Part shown: piece after piece, positions 42,052-49,685 of the stretch
Position numbering within the stretch: position 1 is the stretch's first letter
Layout: every line of letters starts with the position of its first letter
NCBI GenBank assembly: GCA_013177825.1
Contig: JABLXX010000012.1
Span: 1 to 52,549, forward strand
Length of the DNA stretch: 52,549 nucleotides
Reading direction: 5' to 3'
DNA from: Syntrophaceae bacterium
GTDB taxonomy: Bacteria; Desulfobacterota; Syntrophia; Syntrophales; PHBD01
Position numbers and translations under genes: made by a program
The notes under the pieces: model-generated
The model's input: only the letters and a program-made list of their open reading frames with translations
What the model was told of the DNA's origin: nothing
Database searches by the model: none

Positions 42052-42870
42052 TTATAAACGAGGCACAGGGATTTGACTGATTAATAATCTATCATTACCG
42101 TTTTGAAAATACCCTGTTTCATTAATCTGCTTGAGTACATCAGTCGACTTTTTATCACACATCTTCACCAGATAATTTAAGATGTTCTCCGTTGCACCAT
42201 CCCCTCTTCCATACATAAGCGAAAAGTTGTCTGGCAAGTAAACATCACGAAATAAAGCTCTTTCTTTGTTGTTATATAATGTGTGATTGTCAAGATCATG
42301 ATCCGACACAAGGGCATATTTTTTCGGCCTGTTAGATGGCTGATTGTTGATTCTTGCTATTGCGTTTATCCAACTGAATTTTTCAGGTGACAACTCATTC
42401 GGACAATTACGAAATATAATTGCACCCTGCCACTGAAAATCTGCAAAGAAACGGTTATTTTCGGATGTGGGGCGAACTATGCAATGAACGATTCCAGCTA
42501 CTGATATTCTGTCACTTCCAATTTCTCGGGTGTTCGTGTCGATTGATATGATCATTTCCATCGAGGACAGATGTCTCATAAGATCGGCTTCATTAGGAAT
42601 GACTTTGTCTTGGATTCGTGAAGTTACCTTCTCCTTTCCTGAACTCGATTCATAATGAATTTGAGAATATGTAACAGAAGGCTTTATCAATTGATCATCA
42701 TAAGTTAATCCAGTTAACTCCATTTTATCTTTATCGTAATAAAATCCATGAAGAGGTTCAGGTGAACCTATAATTATCGTTCGTGCCCGCGGTTTTCTAT
42801 CAAGACAGCATTTCTTATATTTAAGTCCACTTCCACAAGGGCAAGGTTTATTTCTTCCAATTTTAGTCAT
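42052..42870 (-). CDS. SEC-C zinc-motif protein of unknown function
   Basis: A 272-residue protein opening with a SEC-C motif (CPCGSGLKYKKCC, Cys10, Cys12, Cys21, Cys22), the short zinc fold that ends SecA and caps many unrelated proteins. The other 245 residues form an alpha/beta domain I do not recognise. AT-rich, in the minus-strand cargo between an exported protein and the PLD-HNH pair. Confidence 0.75.
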   Translation of the reverse strand: MTKIGRNKPCPCGSGLKYKKCCLDRKPRARTIIIGSPEPLHGFYYDKDKMELTGLTYDDQLIKPSVTYSQIHYESSSGKEKVTSRIQDKVIPNEADLMRHLSSMEMIISIDTNTREIGSDRISVAGIVHCIVRPTSENNRFFADFQWQGAIIFRNCPNELSPEKFSWINAIARINNQPSNRPKKYALVSDHDLDNHTLYNNKERALFRDVYLPDNFSLMYGRGDGATENILNYLVKMCDKKSTDVLKQINETGYFQNGNDRLLISQIPVPRL

Positions 42871-42883
42871 AATTACTTAATAA

Positions 42884-43348
42884 TCAATGTCCCAACCAAA
42901 CATTTGGTATGTACTTCTCGTGATTTCTTTTACCAACATCAGACATATTACTGACATAAGTATACCCACTTGCATTAACTAAATGTATTCTTGGTTTTAG
43001 CTCATTGCTAAAATCAATAACTCCTGTAATCTCCGAGCTTCCATATTTATCATTAAGAGGACGGCATTTAATTCTGTGTACATTTCTCGAAACTATGGCC
43101 TTTTCAAGAACTATAAATAGATATGGTTCAACATGAATGATGCCGACAATCGGATTAAATGTTACTAATTGAAGAGATTTGTTGGAATACTCTAATTTCC
43201 CCATAATGAAGTCGTCTTCATTAATTGTGACCGCTATTTTTATACTGTAGTCTGAATCAGAATTCAGAATATTTTCTGACCATGCCTGTGTACCAAGCAG
43301 GCAAAGCATACAAATATAAATAATGCCTAGAACACTCTTTTTTTTCAT
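42884..43348 (-). CDS. Small exported protein of unknown function
   Basis: A 154-residue protein with a signal peptide (KKKSVLGIIYICMLCLLG, cut near AWS) and a beta-rich mature part without cysteines. It ends 13 bases before the SEC-C gene. No family recognised. An exported protein is odd within a nuclease cargo block and may be an unrelated passenger. Confidence 0.65.
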   Translation of the reverse strand: MKKKSVLGIIYICMLCLLGTQAWSENILNSDSDYSIKIAVTINEDDFIMGKLEYSNKSLQLVTFNPIVGIIHVEPYLFIVLEKAIVSRNVHRIKCRPLNDKYGSSEITGVIDFSNELKPRIHLVNASGYTYVSNMSDVGKRNHEKYIPNVWLGH

Positions 43349-43377
43349 CTAGTCTTCCTCCGATATTGACGAGTATT

Positions 43378-43530
43378 TCAGGTGTTCTGACATTCGGAAT
43401 GCCTATCCAAGGTGATCAGGTGGCAGTACCACTCGTTGAAGCTCTTGGCGTCCTGCCCTGGCTCACCGATCAGATCATCATTCTTCAGGCCAAGGGCCTG
43501 CCGGGCTTTCATGGAAGTGCTGAAGGGCAT
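43378..43530 (-). pseudogene. Truncated DUF6933-like protein
   Basis: The frame from ATG 43530 to TGA 43378 (50 codons) reads MPFSTSMKARQALGLKNDDL and then FNEWYCHLITLDR. That is the N-terminal third of DUF6933-type proteins (WY..LI..DRRK). It stops right after, where the family continues for about 120 residues. A part of it is duplicated at 41999-42036. Confidence 0.5.
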
Positions 43531-43535
43531 AGTAT

Positions 43536-44033
43536 TTATTGAAGCCTCATAATGCCCTGTGGGGCAATCGAGTTCTCATCACATAAGAGCCATATTTGTT
43601 TAAATGGATTCACATTGGGAATAACAATTTGTTTCTTGTGTTTTCGATAGTCAGTCAGTGACCATAACATAAAGGCATTTCGTACAATTAACCATGTAGG
43701 TGAAAACTGATAAGTCTTTGACGATTTTCCTGCGAGAATATTATTAAGAGAACCCAGTGCGCGCACATCTAAGTGTGTTAACCGACGCATTTGATGTAAT
43801 TTTTCAGGGAAGTCTTTCATCTTGCGATTCCCTAGACGCACGGCCGCTTCCACACCCGTTCCATAGCTATGTGCCACTTCAATTCCAATTTCTTTGTTAT
43901 TGAGTCGACAAATGGTGTCAGGAAATGGCGGTTGGCATTGACGAATAAAATGCAGTAACCTTTTGTGCTTACAGTTGTATATCTTAACAAAGTTGATAAC
44001 GGCATGATATTCAAGCTTGTCTTTCTGTTTCAT
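43536..44033 (-). CDS. Small protein downstream of OLD nuclease, possible PD-(D/E)xK nuclease
   Basis: A 165-residue AT-rich protein 29 bases after the OLD-family gene. PPFPDTICRLNNKEIGIEVA resembles the first half of a PD-(D/E)xK nuclease site (Asp, then a beta strand with Glu), but the Lys is not where expected. The remaining part is basic (KMKDFPEKLHQMRRLTH). It could be a nuclease or regulatory partner of the OLD protein. Function uncertain. Confidence 0.6.
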   Translation of the reverse strand: MKQKDKLEYHAVINFVKIYNCKHKRLLHFIRQCQPPFPDTICRLNNKEIGIEVAHSYGTGVEAAVRLGNRKMKDFPEKLHQMRRLTHLDVRALGSLNNILAGKSSKTYQFSPTWLIVRNAFMLWSLTDYRKHKKQIVIPNVNPFKQIWLLCDENSIAPQGIMRLQ

Positions 44034-44062
44034 TGTATAATGCGAACTGTAACGGTTATCGA

Positions 44063-45850
44063 CTACGCATAGATTGTATTAATTTTATCTCGGAGGGAAT
44101 TCTCTATAGAGAATCCCTCTGTTTCAACATGTGTAAGAGTTGCATATGGCTTGTTCTTTTTGCTGGGATCTGCAATTCCAAGTTCCTCCTCTATATCGTT
44201 TATCAATTCGATACATTGGCCCAATGTTTTGTCGATCTGTGAATTGATCCGTTTCGATACTTTATCCGCTGCTGCTATTGCATCAGCTGACTTGCCCGGT
44301 TGGTGATCTTTGTCGTAAACAACAATGTAAGGGAGATTAAACTTATTGAGAAGCTGGATATAGTTTGGCATTGAGTCTTTCGATCCACAGTCTATAAGCG
44401 TGTAGTCATGTCTAAATATACCCAGCCTGTGGGCCAGCAAAGGGAGGACTGTTTTATCTGTTGGACCTTCAAGAAGAATAACCTTTCGAGCAAAGAATAG
44501 CTCTCCGCGATCAGGATTGATCCAATAGGCAATGTTGAATAAATCTTTCTCTTTGGGGTCGGGAAAAAGTTCTTCTACGCATTGAAAAGTAGTTGTTCCT
44601 TCCTCAACACTATTCTTTCTAACGATGCAGATTGAACGATAACGATCAAGATTAATAAAAGAACTTGAATGGGTGCAGATTAAGACCTGGCTTTCAGCCT
44701 TGGATAGTTCAACTACGGAATCAAAGAGTTCTCTCTGTGCTTGTGGGTGAAGATAAAGTTCTGGTTCTTCTAAAATGAAATATGAGGATCTGGACGCCTT
44801 ACGAGAAGTTCCCCCATCCTTGTTCTCTTCTTGTGAATCTTCCCGATCTTCCTCCTGAATCGCTAGTTTTGCAAGAGATCGAACGAGAGCAAAGATTAAC
44901 GCCCGCTGTAGGCCCTGTCCTTTTCGCCCGACATTAGTTCTAATTCCATCGTCAACCCAAACTGTCGCACCGACTTTAAATATGTCATCAAGATCCGGTG
45001 GAGTTATTTCTACATCTATTGTTGCGGCCCAGTTACGTAATTCATCGGCAAGAGATTTCTCAAATGATGTTAACTCAATCGGTCTAGCCTCATTCTCTGT
45101 ACCATCTTCGTTGACTCTGTTTAGTATTCTCATGAGTGATGCTATTCTTTCTTTGGCATCGCTAAATTCTTTGTTTGTCTCTGACATTTTATTTATAACT
45201 CTTGCATAGAGTGCACTGAAAACGGACCTTCCTCTTGTGCTGAGATCTTCTTCAGCCTTCTTCACTGACGGCACAAAATAAACCTCTCCAAAAATACCTT
45301 TAGCTACATTTTTGGCTCCAAGAAAAGGACCTTGTTCAAGCTCATACGAAAATATCAAATTATCCCGGTTATTCTCAATATATCTTTCTTGTGCTTCCCT
45401 GAAAATATCCTTTGTAATACGGCCCCCTCCGGGAAGTAGTTGAGCCAATGGCAACTTTTCTGCATCTTCACGCTTCGCATATGCAGCAATGTTGGCTTCT
45501 TTAAGCCAATCTTCCATTGGAGTTTCTGTGTAGCCATGATAAGAGGAAATTTGTTCTTTGGTTGCAACCTTTTGAACTCTGATTGTATTGTTGGCCGTCA
45601 CATATTTCTTAAAAGTTGTTCTGTCTGAATTATCAAGGTCACCAAATAAGACTTCAACAAACAACTCTTTGGTGTCTTTTTTAAAATCGAGGTCATCTAG
45701 CCCTATTTCACCGAAGAAGAATAACAAAGCTGATAAAATATTAGACTTCCCATGGTTATTCTGACCAATGAATATCATTAAATCTTGGACAGAAAGTTTT
45801 ATGTTTCCAATAGAACGCCAGTTTTGAATAATTACCTCTCGGATCTTCAT
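44063..45850 (-). CDS. OLD-family ATPase/TOPRIM endonuclease
   Basis: A 595-residue protein. The N-terminal ABC/SMC-like ATPase has Walker A GQNNHGKSN (29-37), a coiled middle region and Walker B ILEEPELYLHPQAQ. A C-terminal TOPRIM domain starts at VILLEGPTDKTVLP and includes VVYDKDHQPGKSADA. This is the OLD architecture: ATP-controlled nucleases of phage P2 and of Gabija (GajA). No UvrD-like helicase (GajB) is nearby; instead a 165-residue protein follows. Probably an anti-phage cargo gene. A ribosome site (GGAGAGAAC) precedes the start. Confidence 0.9.
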   Translation of the reverse strand: MKIREVIIQNWRSIGNIKLSVQDLMIFIGQNNHGKSNILSALLFFFGEIGLDDLDFKKDTKELFVEVLFGDLDNSDRTTFKKYVTANNTIRVQKVATKEQISSYHGYTETPMEDWLKEANIAAYAKREDAEKLPLAQLLPGGGRITKDIFREAQERYIENNRDNLIFSYELEQGPFLGAKNVAKGIFGEVYFVPSVKKAEEDLSTRGRSVFSALYARVINKMSETNKEFSDAKERIASLMRILNRVNEDGTENEARPIELTSFEKSLADELRNWAATIDVEITPPDLDDIFKVGATVWVDDGIRTNVGRKGQGLQRALIFALVRSLAKLAIQEEDREDSQEENKDGGTSRKASRSSYFILEEPELYLHPQAQRELFDSVVELSKAESQVLICTHSSSFINLDRYRSICIVRKNSVEEGTTTFQCVEELFPDPKEKDLFNIAYWINPDRGELFFARKVILLEGPTDKTVLPLLAHRLGIFRHDYTLIDCGSKDSMPNYIQLLNKFNLPYIVVYDKDHQPGKSADAIAAADKVSKRINSQIDKTLGQCIELINDIEEELGIADPSKKNKPYATLTHVETEGFSIENSLRDKINTIYA

Positions 45851-46204
45851 TGTTCTCTCCTTTTGGCAGGAATGAACCTTTGAACTATAACATTACCAAA
45901 ATCCATTCCTTTCCAGTAGCAATGTTTAAGAATCGGGAGATAATAGAGTTTAGAGGAGCCTGACAACAGGAAGAAGAAAAGACCTGACGGATTGTCGCCT
46001 TTACCACGGTTCCCCCCTATGACAAGGCTGATTACCGCATGAACGGAAACAAAAATCTCCGGCATAGTCAAGTGTTTTGTCATTAGCATACTACGAGGAT
46101 GGTCTATATCCATCCAGGTAATCTCACCCCTCCAACTCCCCCTTGACATTCTCTGCCGCTTTGGTATCCTGCTGGTGCTAAAATTTCATCCGGAAGGCCA
46201 TCCG

Positions 46205-46233
46205 TTAATGGCTATTTCTGTTTTTGCCATAAA
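46205..46233 (+). promoter_or_regulatory. Candidate promoter of the structured RNA
   Basis: TTAATG (46205-46210) and CATAAA (46228-46233) are separated by 17 bases. The predicted start, near 46240, coincides with the first base of the folded element at 46242. Confidence 0.35.
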
Positions 46234-46241
46234 CACAAATT

Positions 46242-46312
46242 TGCTCGTGGAATCCGTCACTCGCAAGAGCCGGGGGGCTTGATGAAGCCTTAGCAATTCC
46301 ACGAGCATTTTT
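46242..46312 (+). ncRNA. Compact three-stem RNA candidate (P4 CI / P1 C4 immunity-RNA-like layout)
   Basis: A perfect 12-base outer stem, TGCTCGTGGAAT (46242-46253) with ATTCCACGAGCA (46296-46307), closes two inner hairpins: CTC-GCAA-GAG (46260-46269, GNRA loop) and GGCTT-GATG-AAGCC (46276-46289). TTTTTC follows the outer stem, so it carries its own terminator. Size (about 70 bases), layout and phage context recall the antisense immunity RNAs of satellite phage P4 (CI) and phage P1 (C4). The family match is from memory and unverified. Confidence 0.5.
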
Positions 46313-46330
46313 CGTTTATGGGGGACCTCA

Positions 46331-46597
46331 ATGCTAGAACAGAAACAAGAGCGGTTGGAGGTGTTGCAGGATCAGGCGTTAGCAGCGGTAGGGAAGAAGC
46401 TGGACGACCTGGAAGACGTGATCGGGAAATTCCCGGCGGTCACCGATGAAGAGCTTGCGGATCTGGAAGTGGAGGTTGATCCGGAGGCCTTGGAACGGCT
46501 GATCGAATCGGTCCGGGAATGGGAGAAGGAGGTTGACGAGCAGATTGAAAACCTCCTGAACGTACTGGACGGAGGAGGTGACGGCGATGCGAAATGA
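46331..46597 (+). CDS. Small acidic coiled-coil protein
   Basis: An 88-residue, strongly acidic, helical protein (MLEQKQERLEVLQDQALAAV to DGGGDGDAK). It starts 19 bases after the structured RNA and its tail overlaps the next gene. No family recognised. If the RNA is an immunity RNA, this operon is its probable target. Confidence 0.6.
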   Translation: MLEQKQERLEVLQDQALAAVGKKLDDLEDVIGKFPAVTDEELADLEVEVDPEALERLIESVREWEKEVDEQIENLLNVLDGGGDGDAK

Positions 46598-47003
46598 CAA
46601 GCTGTCACCGGCCGAGGAAATCAGGGAACATGGAAAGTCCGCCCAGGGCAGAAAGGAATTGATCAGGCACCTGGACGGCGACAGGCTGACCGCGAGGGAA
46701 GCCATCTTAGCCAAGTGTTACGACTGCTGCGGGCGCTTTGTAGACGGCAAGGAAGACTGCCGGGTGACCCGTTGCCCCCTTCACCCCTTCATGCCCTATC
46801 GAGAGTCCCAAGAGGAGAAACCGAAACGGGAGATTTCAGAGGAGCGACGTCAAGCAATGAGAGATCGGATGCAAAAGGTGCTCAATGCGAAGCGTCAGAA
46901 TACCCCTTGTTTGCTCCCGCGCATGACAAATTGTCATACGCTAGAGATTTTCTCCCCCCAGGATGAAGGATCGGTCATGTCGAAGGAGGTGAGGGCAAAA
47001 TGA
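46587..47003 (+). CDS. Zinc-finger phage-like protein
   Basis: A 138-residue basic protein with CYDCCGRFVDGKEDC then RVTRCPLHPFMPYR, a Cys-rich finger found in many prophage proteins of unknown role. ATG at 46587 has GGAGGAGG eight bases upstream; a GTG at 46578 is possible. It overlaps the preceding stop by 11 bases and the next start by four. Confidence 0.7.
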   Translation: MRNDKLSPAEEIREHGKSAQGRKELIRHLDGDRLTAREAILAKCYDCCGRFVDGKEDCRVTRCPLHPFMPYRESQEEKPKREISEERRQAMRDRMQKVLNAKRQNTPCLLPRMTNCHTLEIFSPQDEGSVMSKEVRAK

Positions 47004-47449
47004 TGCAGAAAACGAAGCGGGAAATGCCGGTGGGGAAACTGGCGCGGAGAGTCCGGGAACTGAAGGCGGAATTGGCCGAGGAAAAGAGCCGGACAGTCGA
47101 CGACATGGTGGAGGCCCGGAACTTCGGCGGGGCATGGTACGGGAAACCCTACGCCCTCCAAGACGTGATGCACGGCGAGAGAATGGAAGAGCTTGGCCAC
47201 CTGTTCGCGGAGATGAAGAAGGCGGGCATGGTGCCCAGGGGCGAGGACCCGAAGAAGTCACCGGACTTCGCCTTCTGTGAACAGATGTTCGCCATGCTGG
47301 AATATCTGATCATGAACGCGCCCAGGGTAATGGATTCCCTGTTGGCCTTACAGATCCGCGCCATGAAGGCAGAGTTGTCGGCATTCCAGGTGCAAGGGGT
47401 TGCCAACGCCGGTACAGATGAAGTATCGTTCCGCGGGCAGATCGTTTAA
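47000..47449 (+). CDS. Hypothetical phage-like protein
   Basis: A 149-residue helical protein (MMQKTKREMPVGKLARRVRE...), coupled by ATGA overlap to the zinc-finger gene. No motif recognised. It is the last gene before the integrase. A hairpin of GGCCAGGG/CCCTGGCC lies at 47467-47501 in the gap, without a T run. Confidence 0.6.
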   Translation: MMQKTKREMPVGKLARRVRELKAELAEEKSRTVDDMVEARNFGGAWYGKPYALQDVMHGERMEELGHLFAEMKKAGMVPRGEDPKKSPDFAFCEQMFAMLEYLIMNAPRVMDSLLALQIRAMKAELSAFQVQGVANAGTDEVSFRGQIV

Positions 47450-47537
47450 CCACGGCTGATTCTGAAGGCCAGGGGGTGTGTGACAAGCCCGCTCCCTGGC
47501 CCTGCAGAAACGAACCGAAGAGATATGAGGTGACCGC

Positions 47538-48608
47538 ATGGGCGTCTACAAGCGAGGGAAAAGCTGGTACGTCGATTTCGTCTATGATGGCCAGAGGTAC
47601 AAAGAAAGCGTCGGCCCCGTCAACAAGACGATTGCCAAGGAAAAGCTGACGCTCATCAGGGAACAGGTTATCCGGGGCAAGTACAAGCCGAAGCCCCTCA
47701 AGGTCCCGTTCGACAAGTTCAGCGAGCAGTACCTGAAGTTCTCCAAGGACAATAAAAAACCCTCCTCGTCCCTCCGGGATGAATCTTCCATGAAGCACCT
47801 GAGCCGGTATTTCTCGGGGAAAAAGCTGTCCGAGATAAGCCCGTTCCTGCTTGAGAAGTACAAGATGGACCGGAAGAGGGAAGGTGCGATGGAGGCAACG
47901 ATCAACCGGGAAATGGGGTGCATGCGGCATATGTTCACCATGGCCGAGAAGTGGGGTAAAGCCCAGGGCAACCCGGTCCGGCAGGTGAAGTTCCTGAAGG
48001 AGCCCAAAGAGGCGGATCGGATCCTCTCGGCCGAGGAAGAGGAACGGCTGTTGGAAGTGGTCCGGACCGGCGCGAAGTCAAAGCACCTCGAGGCGATCAT
48101 CATTACGGCCCTAAACACCGGCATGCGGAAAAGCGAGATCCTGAACCTGAAATGGGACAACGTCGATTTGAATAACCGGGTGATCACCGTAGAGCACACG
48201 AAGAACGGGGAGATCCGCAGAATCCCCATGAATAAGCGGTTGACAACGGTTCTGAAAAATGTCAAAAGCGGTTCCCGTTTTGATTACGTATTCTCGGAGG
48301 ATGGAAAGCCCTACGGAGATGTCAAGACGGGTTGGTGGGCGGCCCTCCGGAAGGCGGGTATTGACAACTTTCGGTTCCATGATCTCCGGCATACTTTCGG
48401 ATCGCGCCTGGGGATGGCCGGGGTGGACATCAAGACCATCCAGGAGCTCATGGGGCACAGGGACATTTCGATGACCATGCGGTATTCACACCCCACTTCT
48501 GAGCACAAAATGAAGGCCGTCGAAATTTTGGGATCGAGTCACACCAATTTTCACACCAGGGCATCTGACGGGGAAAACAGGAAGGTCGTAAGTATCCGAA
48601 AAGATTAA
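47538..48608 (+). CDS. int: Tyrosine integrase
   Basis: A 356-residue site-specific recombinase. An N-terminal arm-binding part (about 1-55) is followed by a SAM-like core-binding domain (about 55-150) and the catalytic domain. Catalytic residues are Arg197 (NTGMRKSEI), Lys near 223, His281 and Arg284 (HDLRH), His307 (GHRDI) and the nucleophile Tyr316 (MRYSH). It ends two bases before the tRNA-Arg gene, facing it. A fragment of a close relative is at 29942-30028. It should integrate the element into, and with an excisionase remove it from, tRNA-Arg. Confidence 0.95.
   Translation: MGVYKRGKSWYVDFVYDGQRYKESVGPVNKTIAKEKLTLIREQVIRGKYKPKPLKVPFDKFSEQYLKFSKDNKKPSSSLRDESSMKHLSRYFSGKKLSEISPFLLEKYKMDRKREGAMEATINREMGCMRHMFTMAEKWGKAQGNPVRQVKFLKEPKEADRILSAEEEERLLEVVRTGAKSKHLEAIIITALNTGMRKSEILNLKWDNVDLNNRVITVEHTKNGEIRRIPMNKRLTTVLKNVKSGSRFDYVFSEDGKPYGDVKTGWWAALRKAGIDNFRFHDLRHTFGSRLGMAGVDIKTIQELMGHRDISMTMRYSHPTSEHKMKAVEILGSSHTNFHTRASDGENRKVVSIRKD
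48535..48560 (+). repeat. Arm-type repeat, right end (within the integrase 3' coding end)
   Basis: The same paired TCACACCA arrangement as 30315-30340, differing at two or three positions, although here it also codes for integrase residues. A further TTCACACC lies at 48485-48492. A coding sequence that preserves the element-end repeat supports its role as a binding site. Confidence 0.55.
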
Positions 48609-48649
48609 AAGGGCGATTAGCTCAGGTGGATAGAGCGTTGGTCTCCGGA
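48609..48649 (+). repeat. attR: direct repeat forming the 5' half of the intact tRNA-Arg
   Basis: Identical to 30146-30186. Here the core is continued by the matching 3' half of the tRNA, giving a complete gene. Confidence 0.93.
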
Positions 48650-48687
48650 ACCAAAGGCCCCGCGTTCGAGTCGCGGATCGCCCACCA
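48611..48687 (+). tRNA. tRNA-Arg (anticodon CCG)
   Basis: A complete 77-base cloverleaf. The acceptor is GGGCGAT/ATCGCCC, the D stem GCTC/GAGC, and the anticodon stem TTGGT/ACCAA with loop CTCCGGA (anticodon CCG, reading CGG). The T stem is CCGCG/CGCGG with loop TTCGAGT, followed by an encoded ACCA. The 5' half lies inside the element's repeat, so after integration it is element-supplied together with whatever promoter drives it. It starts two bases after the integrase stop. Confidence 0.97.
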
Positions 48688-48697
48688 CTAATAAAAA

Positions 48698-48737
48698 CGA
48701 GGGGTTAGACGTTCCGTCTGATCCCTTGTTTTTTGTT
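48698..48737 (+). terminator. Rho-independent terminator after tRNA-Arg
   Basis: A 13-base stem (48698-48710 with 48716-48728, some G-T pairs), loop GTTCC, followed by TTTTTTGTTT. It ends the integrase-tRNA transcript. Confidence 0.8.
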
Positions 48738-48845
48738 TGAAAAATACTAAAGCTCCCTTCTGATCTGAAGTTTGAACATATCTTCTGAGAGAAAGGCTGA
48801 ATCGGTCTTCTTGATGAATGCTAACTTTTAAGAATTCATAACAGG

Positions 48846-49625
48846 TCAAGAATCTTTAGGAAACCAGGGAATGAATACGCTGGTCCTTTTTCGATATTCT
48901 GCAAATGAAGGATTTTTCTCCATCAGTTTTTCTGTCATTGGTATGCCCGAGACAAAGATGATCAGGAAAGTGATCGTTACAGGACCAAAGAAGGATATCC
49001 ATCCCCAAGGCGCCGACAGTGCAATCATGTAAATGCCCCACCACATAACGACCTCACCGAAATAGTTGGGGTGCCTCGAATAACGCCACAGGCCGCGGTC
49101 CATAATGATCCCCCTATTGCAGGGATCCTTCATGAATCGGTCCAATTGCCAATCCGCGACAGCTTCGAAACAGAAACCCACCACCCAGACAAGCACGCCG
49201 AATCCATCCATGAGTGTCAGGGTAGCCGCATCACCCGCATTGATGAAGAGCACGGAGGAAAGGTTCAGAAGCATCAGGAATCCCTGCAGAATGAATACCT
49301 GGAAATAGCTCCGCACGATAAAGGAACGGCCCCATTCTTCCCTCCATCGTCGGTATCGAACGTCTTCCCCCTTCCCGTGGTTTCGGAAATAAATGCGGCT
49401 GGAGAGCCTCACTCCCCAAATCAGGACAAATACGTTGGCGATCACCTGCCGATTCGTGAACTCACCGAAGAGCAGGAGCGTTGTCCAGGACACAAGGACA
49501 AAACCCATGCCCCACGCCACATCGGCGATGCTGTTGTCATGGCGTTTTAAGGCCACGAAAAAGAGTGCGGTCATGTAGATGAATACAAGCAAGGCCGCGA
49601 ATCGGATGGTTTCTGCGATTTCCAT
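48846..49625 (-). CDS. DUF1295 membrane protein (steroid 5-alpha-reductase-like)
   Basis: A 259-residue polytopic protein with about six membrane segments. The C-terminal signature GLWRYSRHPNYFGEVVMWWG is the NAD(P)H-binding motif of the DUF1295/isoprenylcysteine methyltransferase/steroid 5-alpha-reductase clan. LIWGVRLSSRIYFRNHGKGEDVRYRRWR is the other conserved block. Some relatives reduce double bonds in lipids. First chromosomal gene on the right of the element, convergent with the tRNA. Confidence 0.9.
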   Translation of the reverse strand: MEIAETIRFAALLVFIYMTALFFVALKRHDNSIADVAWGMGFVLVSWTTLLLFGEFTNRQVIANVFVLIWGVRLSSRIYFRNHGKGEDVRYRRWREEWGRSFIVRSYFQVFILQGFLMLLNLSSVLFINAGDAATLTLMDGFGVLVWVVGFCFEAVADWQLDRFMKDPCNRGIIMDRGLWRYSRHPNYFGEVVMWWGIYMIALSAPWGWISFFGPVTITFLIIFVSGIPMTEKLMEKNPSFAEYRKRTSVFIPWFPKDS

Positions 49626-49685
49626 TTCGTTTCCTTGTGCACAGGCCGAACGCGATGCAGTTTCACGGGCGGCAGGTAAGCAACG

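Larger units (their letters stand above)
45851..46330. other. Intergenic region between cargo block and right-hand phage genes
   Basis: 480 bases without a gene I accept. A possible promoter TTGACA (46143) with TATCCT (46165) points right, a second (46205-46233) leads straight into the structured RNA candidate at 46242-46312. Confidence 0.5.
30146..48649 (+). mobile_element. Integrated element of about 18.5 kb at tRNA-Arg, phage-satellite-like or deleted prophage
   Basis: The limits are a 41-base direct repeat (30146-30186 and 48609-48649) covering the 5' half of tRNA-Arg. A tyrosine integrase lies at the right end beside the intact tRNA. The content is MerR-like and excisionase-like regulators, a replication module, a Nu1-like small terminase and an S49 phage-type protease. 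Short phage-like proteins and an AT-rich minus-strand nuclease block complete it. No portal, major capsid, tail or large terminase gene is seen. Base composition of the cargo is far more AT-rich than the flanks. Confidence 0.85.

Noticed and set aside
44063-45850. Gabija system
   Set aside because: Only the GajA-like OLD protein is present; no UvrD-like GajB helicase is encoded nearby.
45847-46149. 100-codon minus-strand frame overlapping the OLD start
   Set aside because: No ribosome site, no recognisable pattern, unlikely composition; the overlap with the OLD start looks accidental.
46242-46307. Inverted repeat as retron a1/a2 ends
   Set aside because: No reverse transcriptase gene is present and the interval is far too short for msr-msd.
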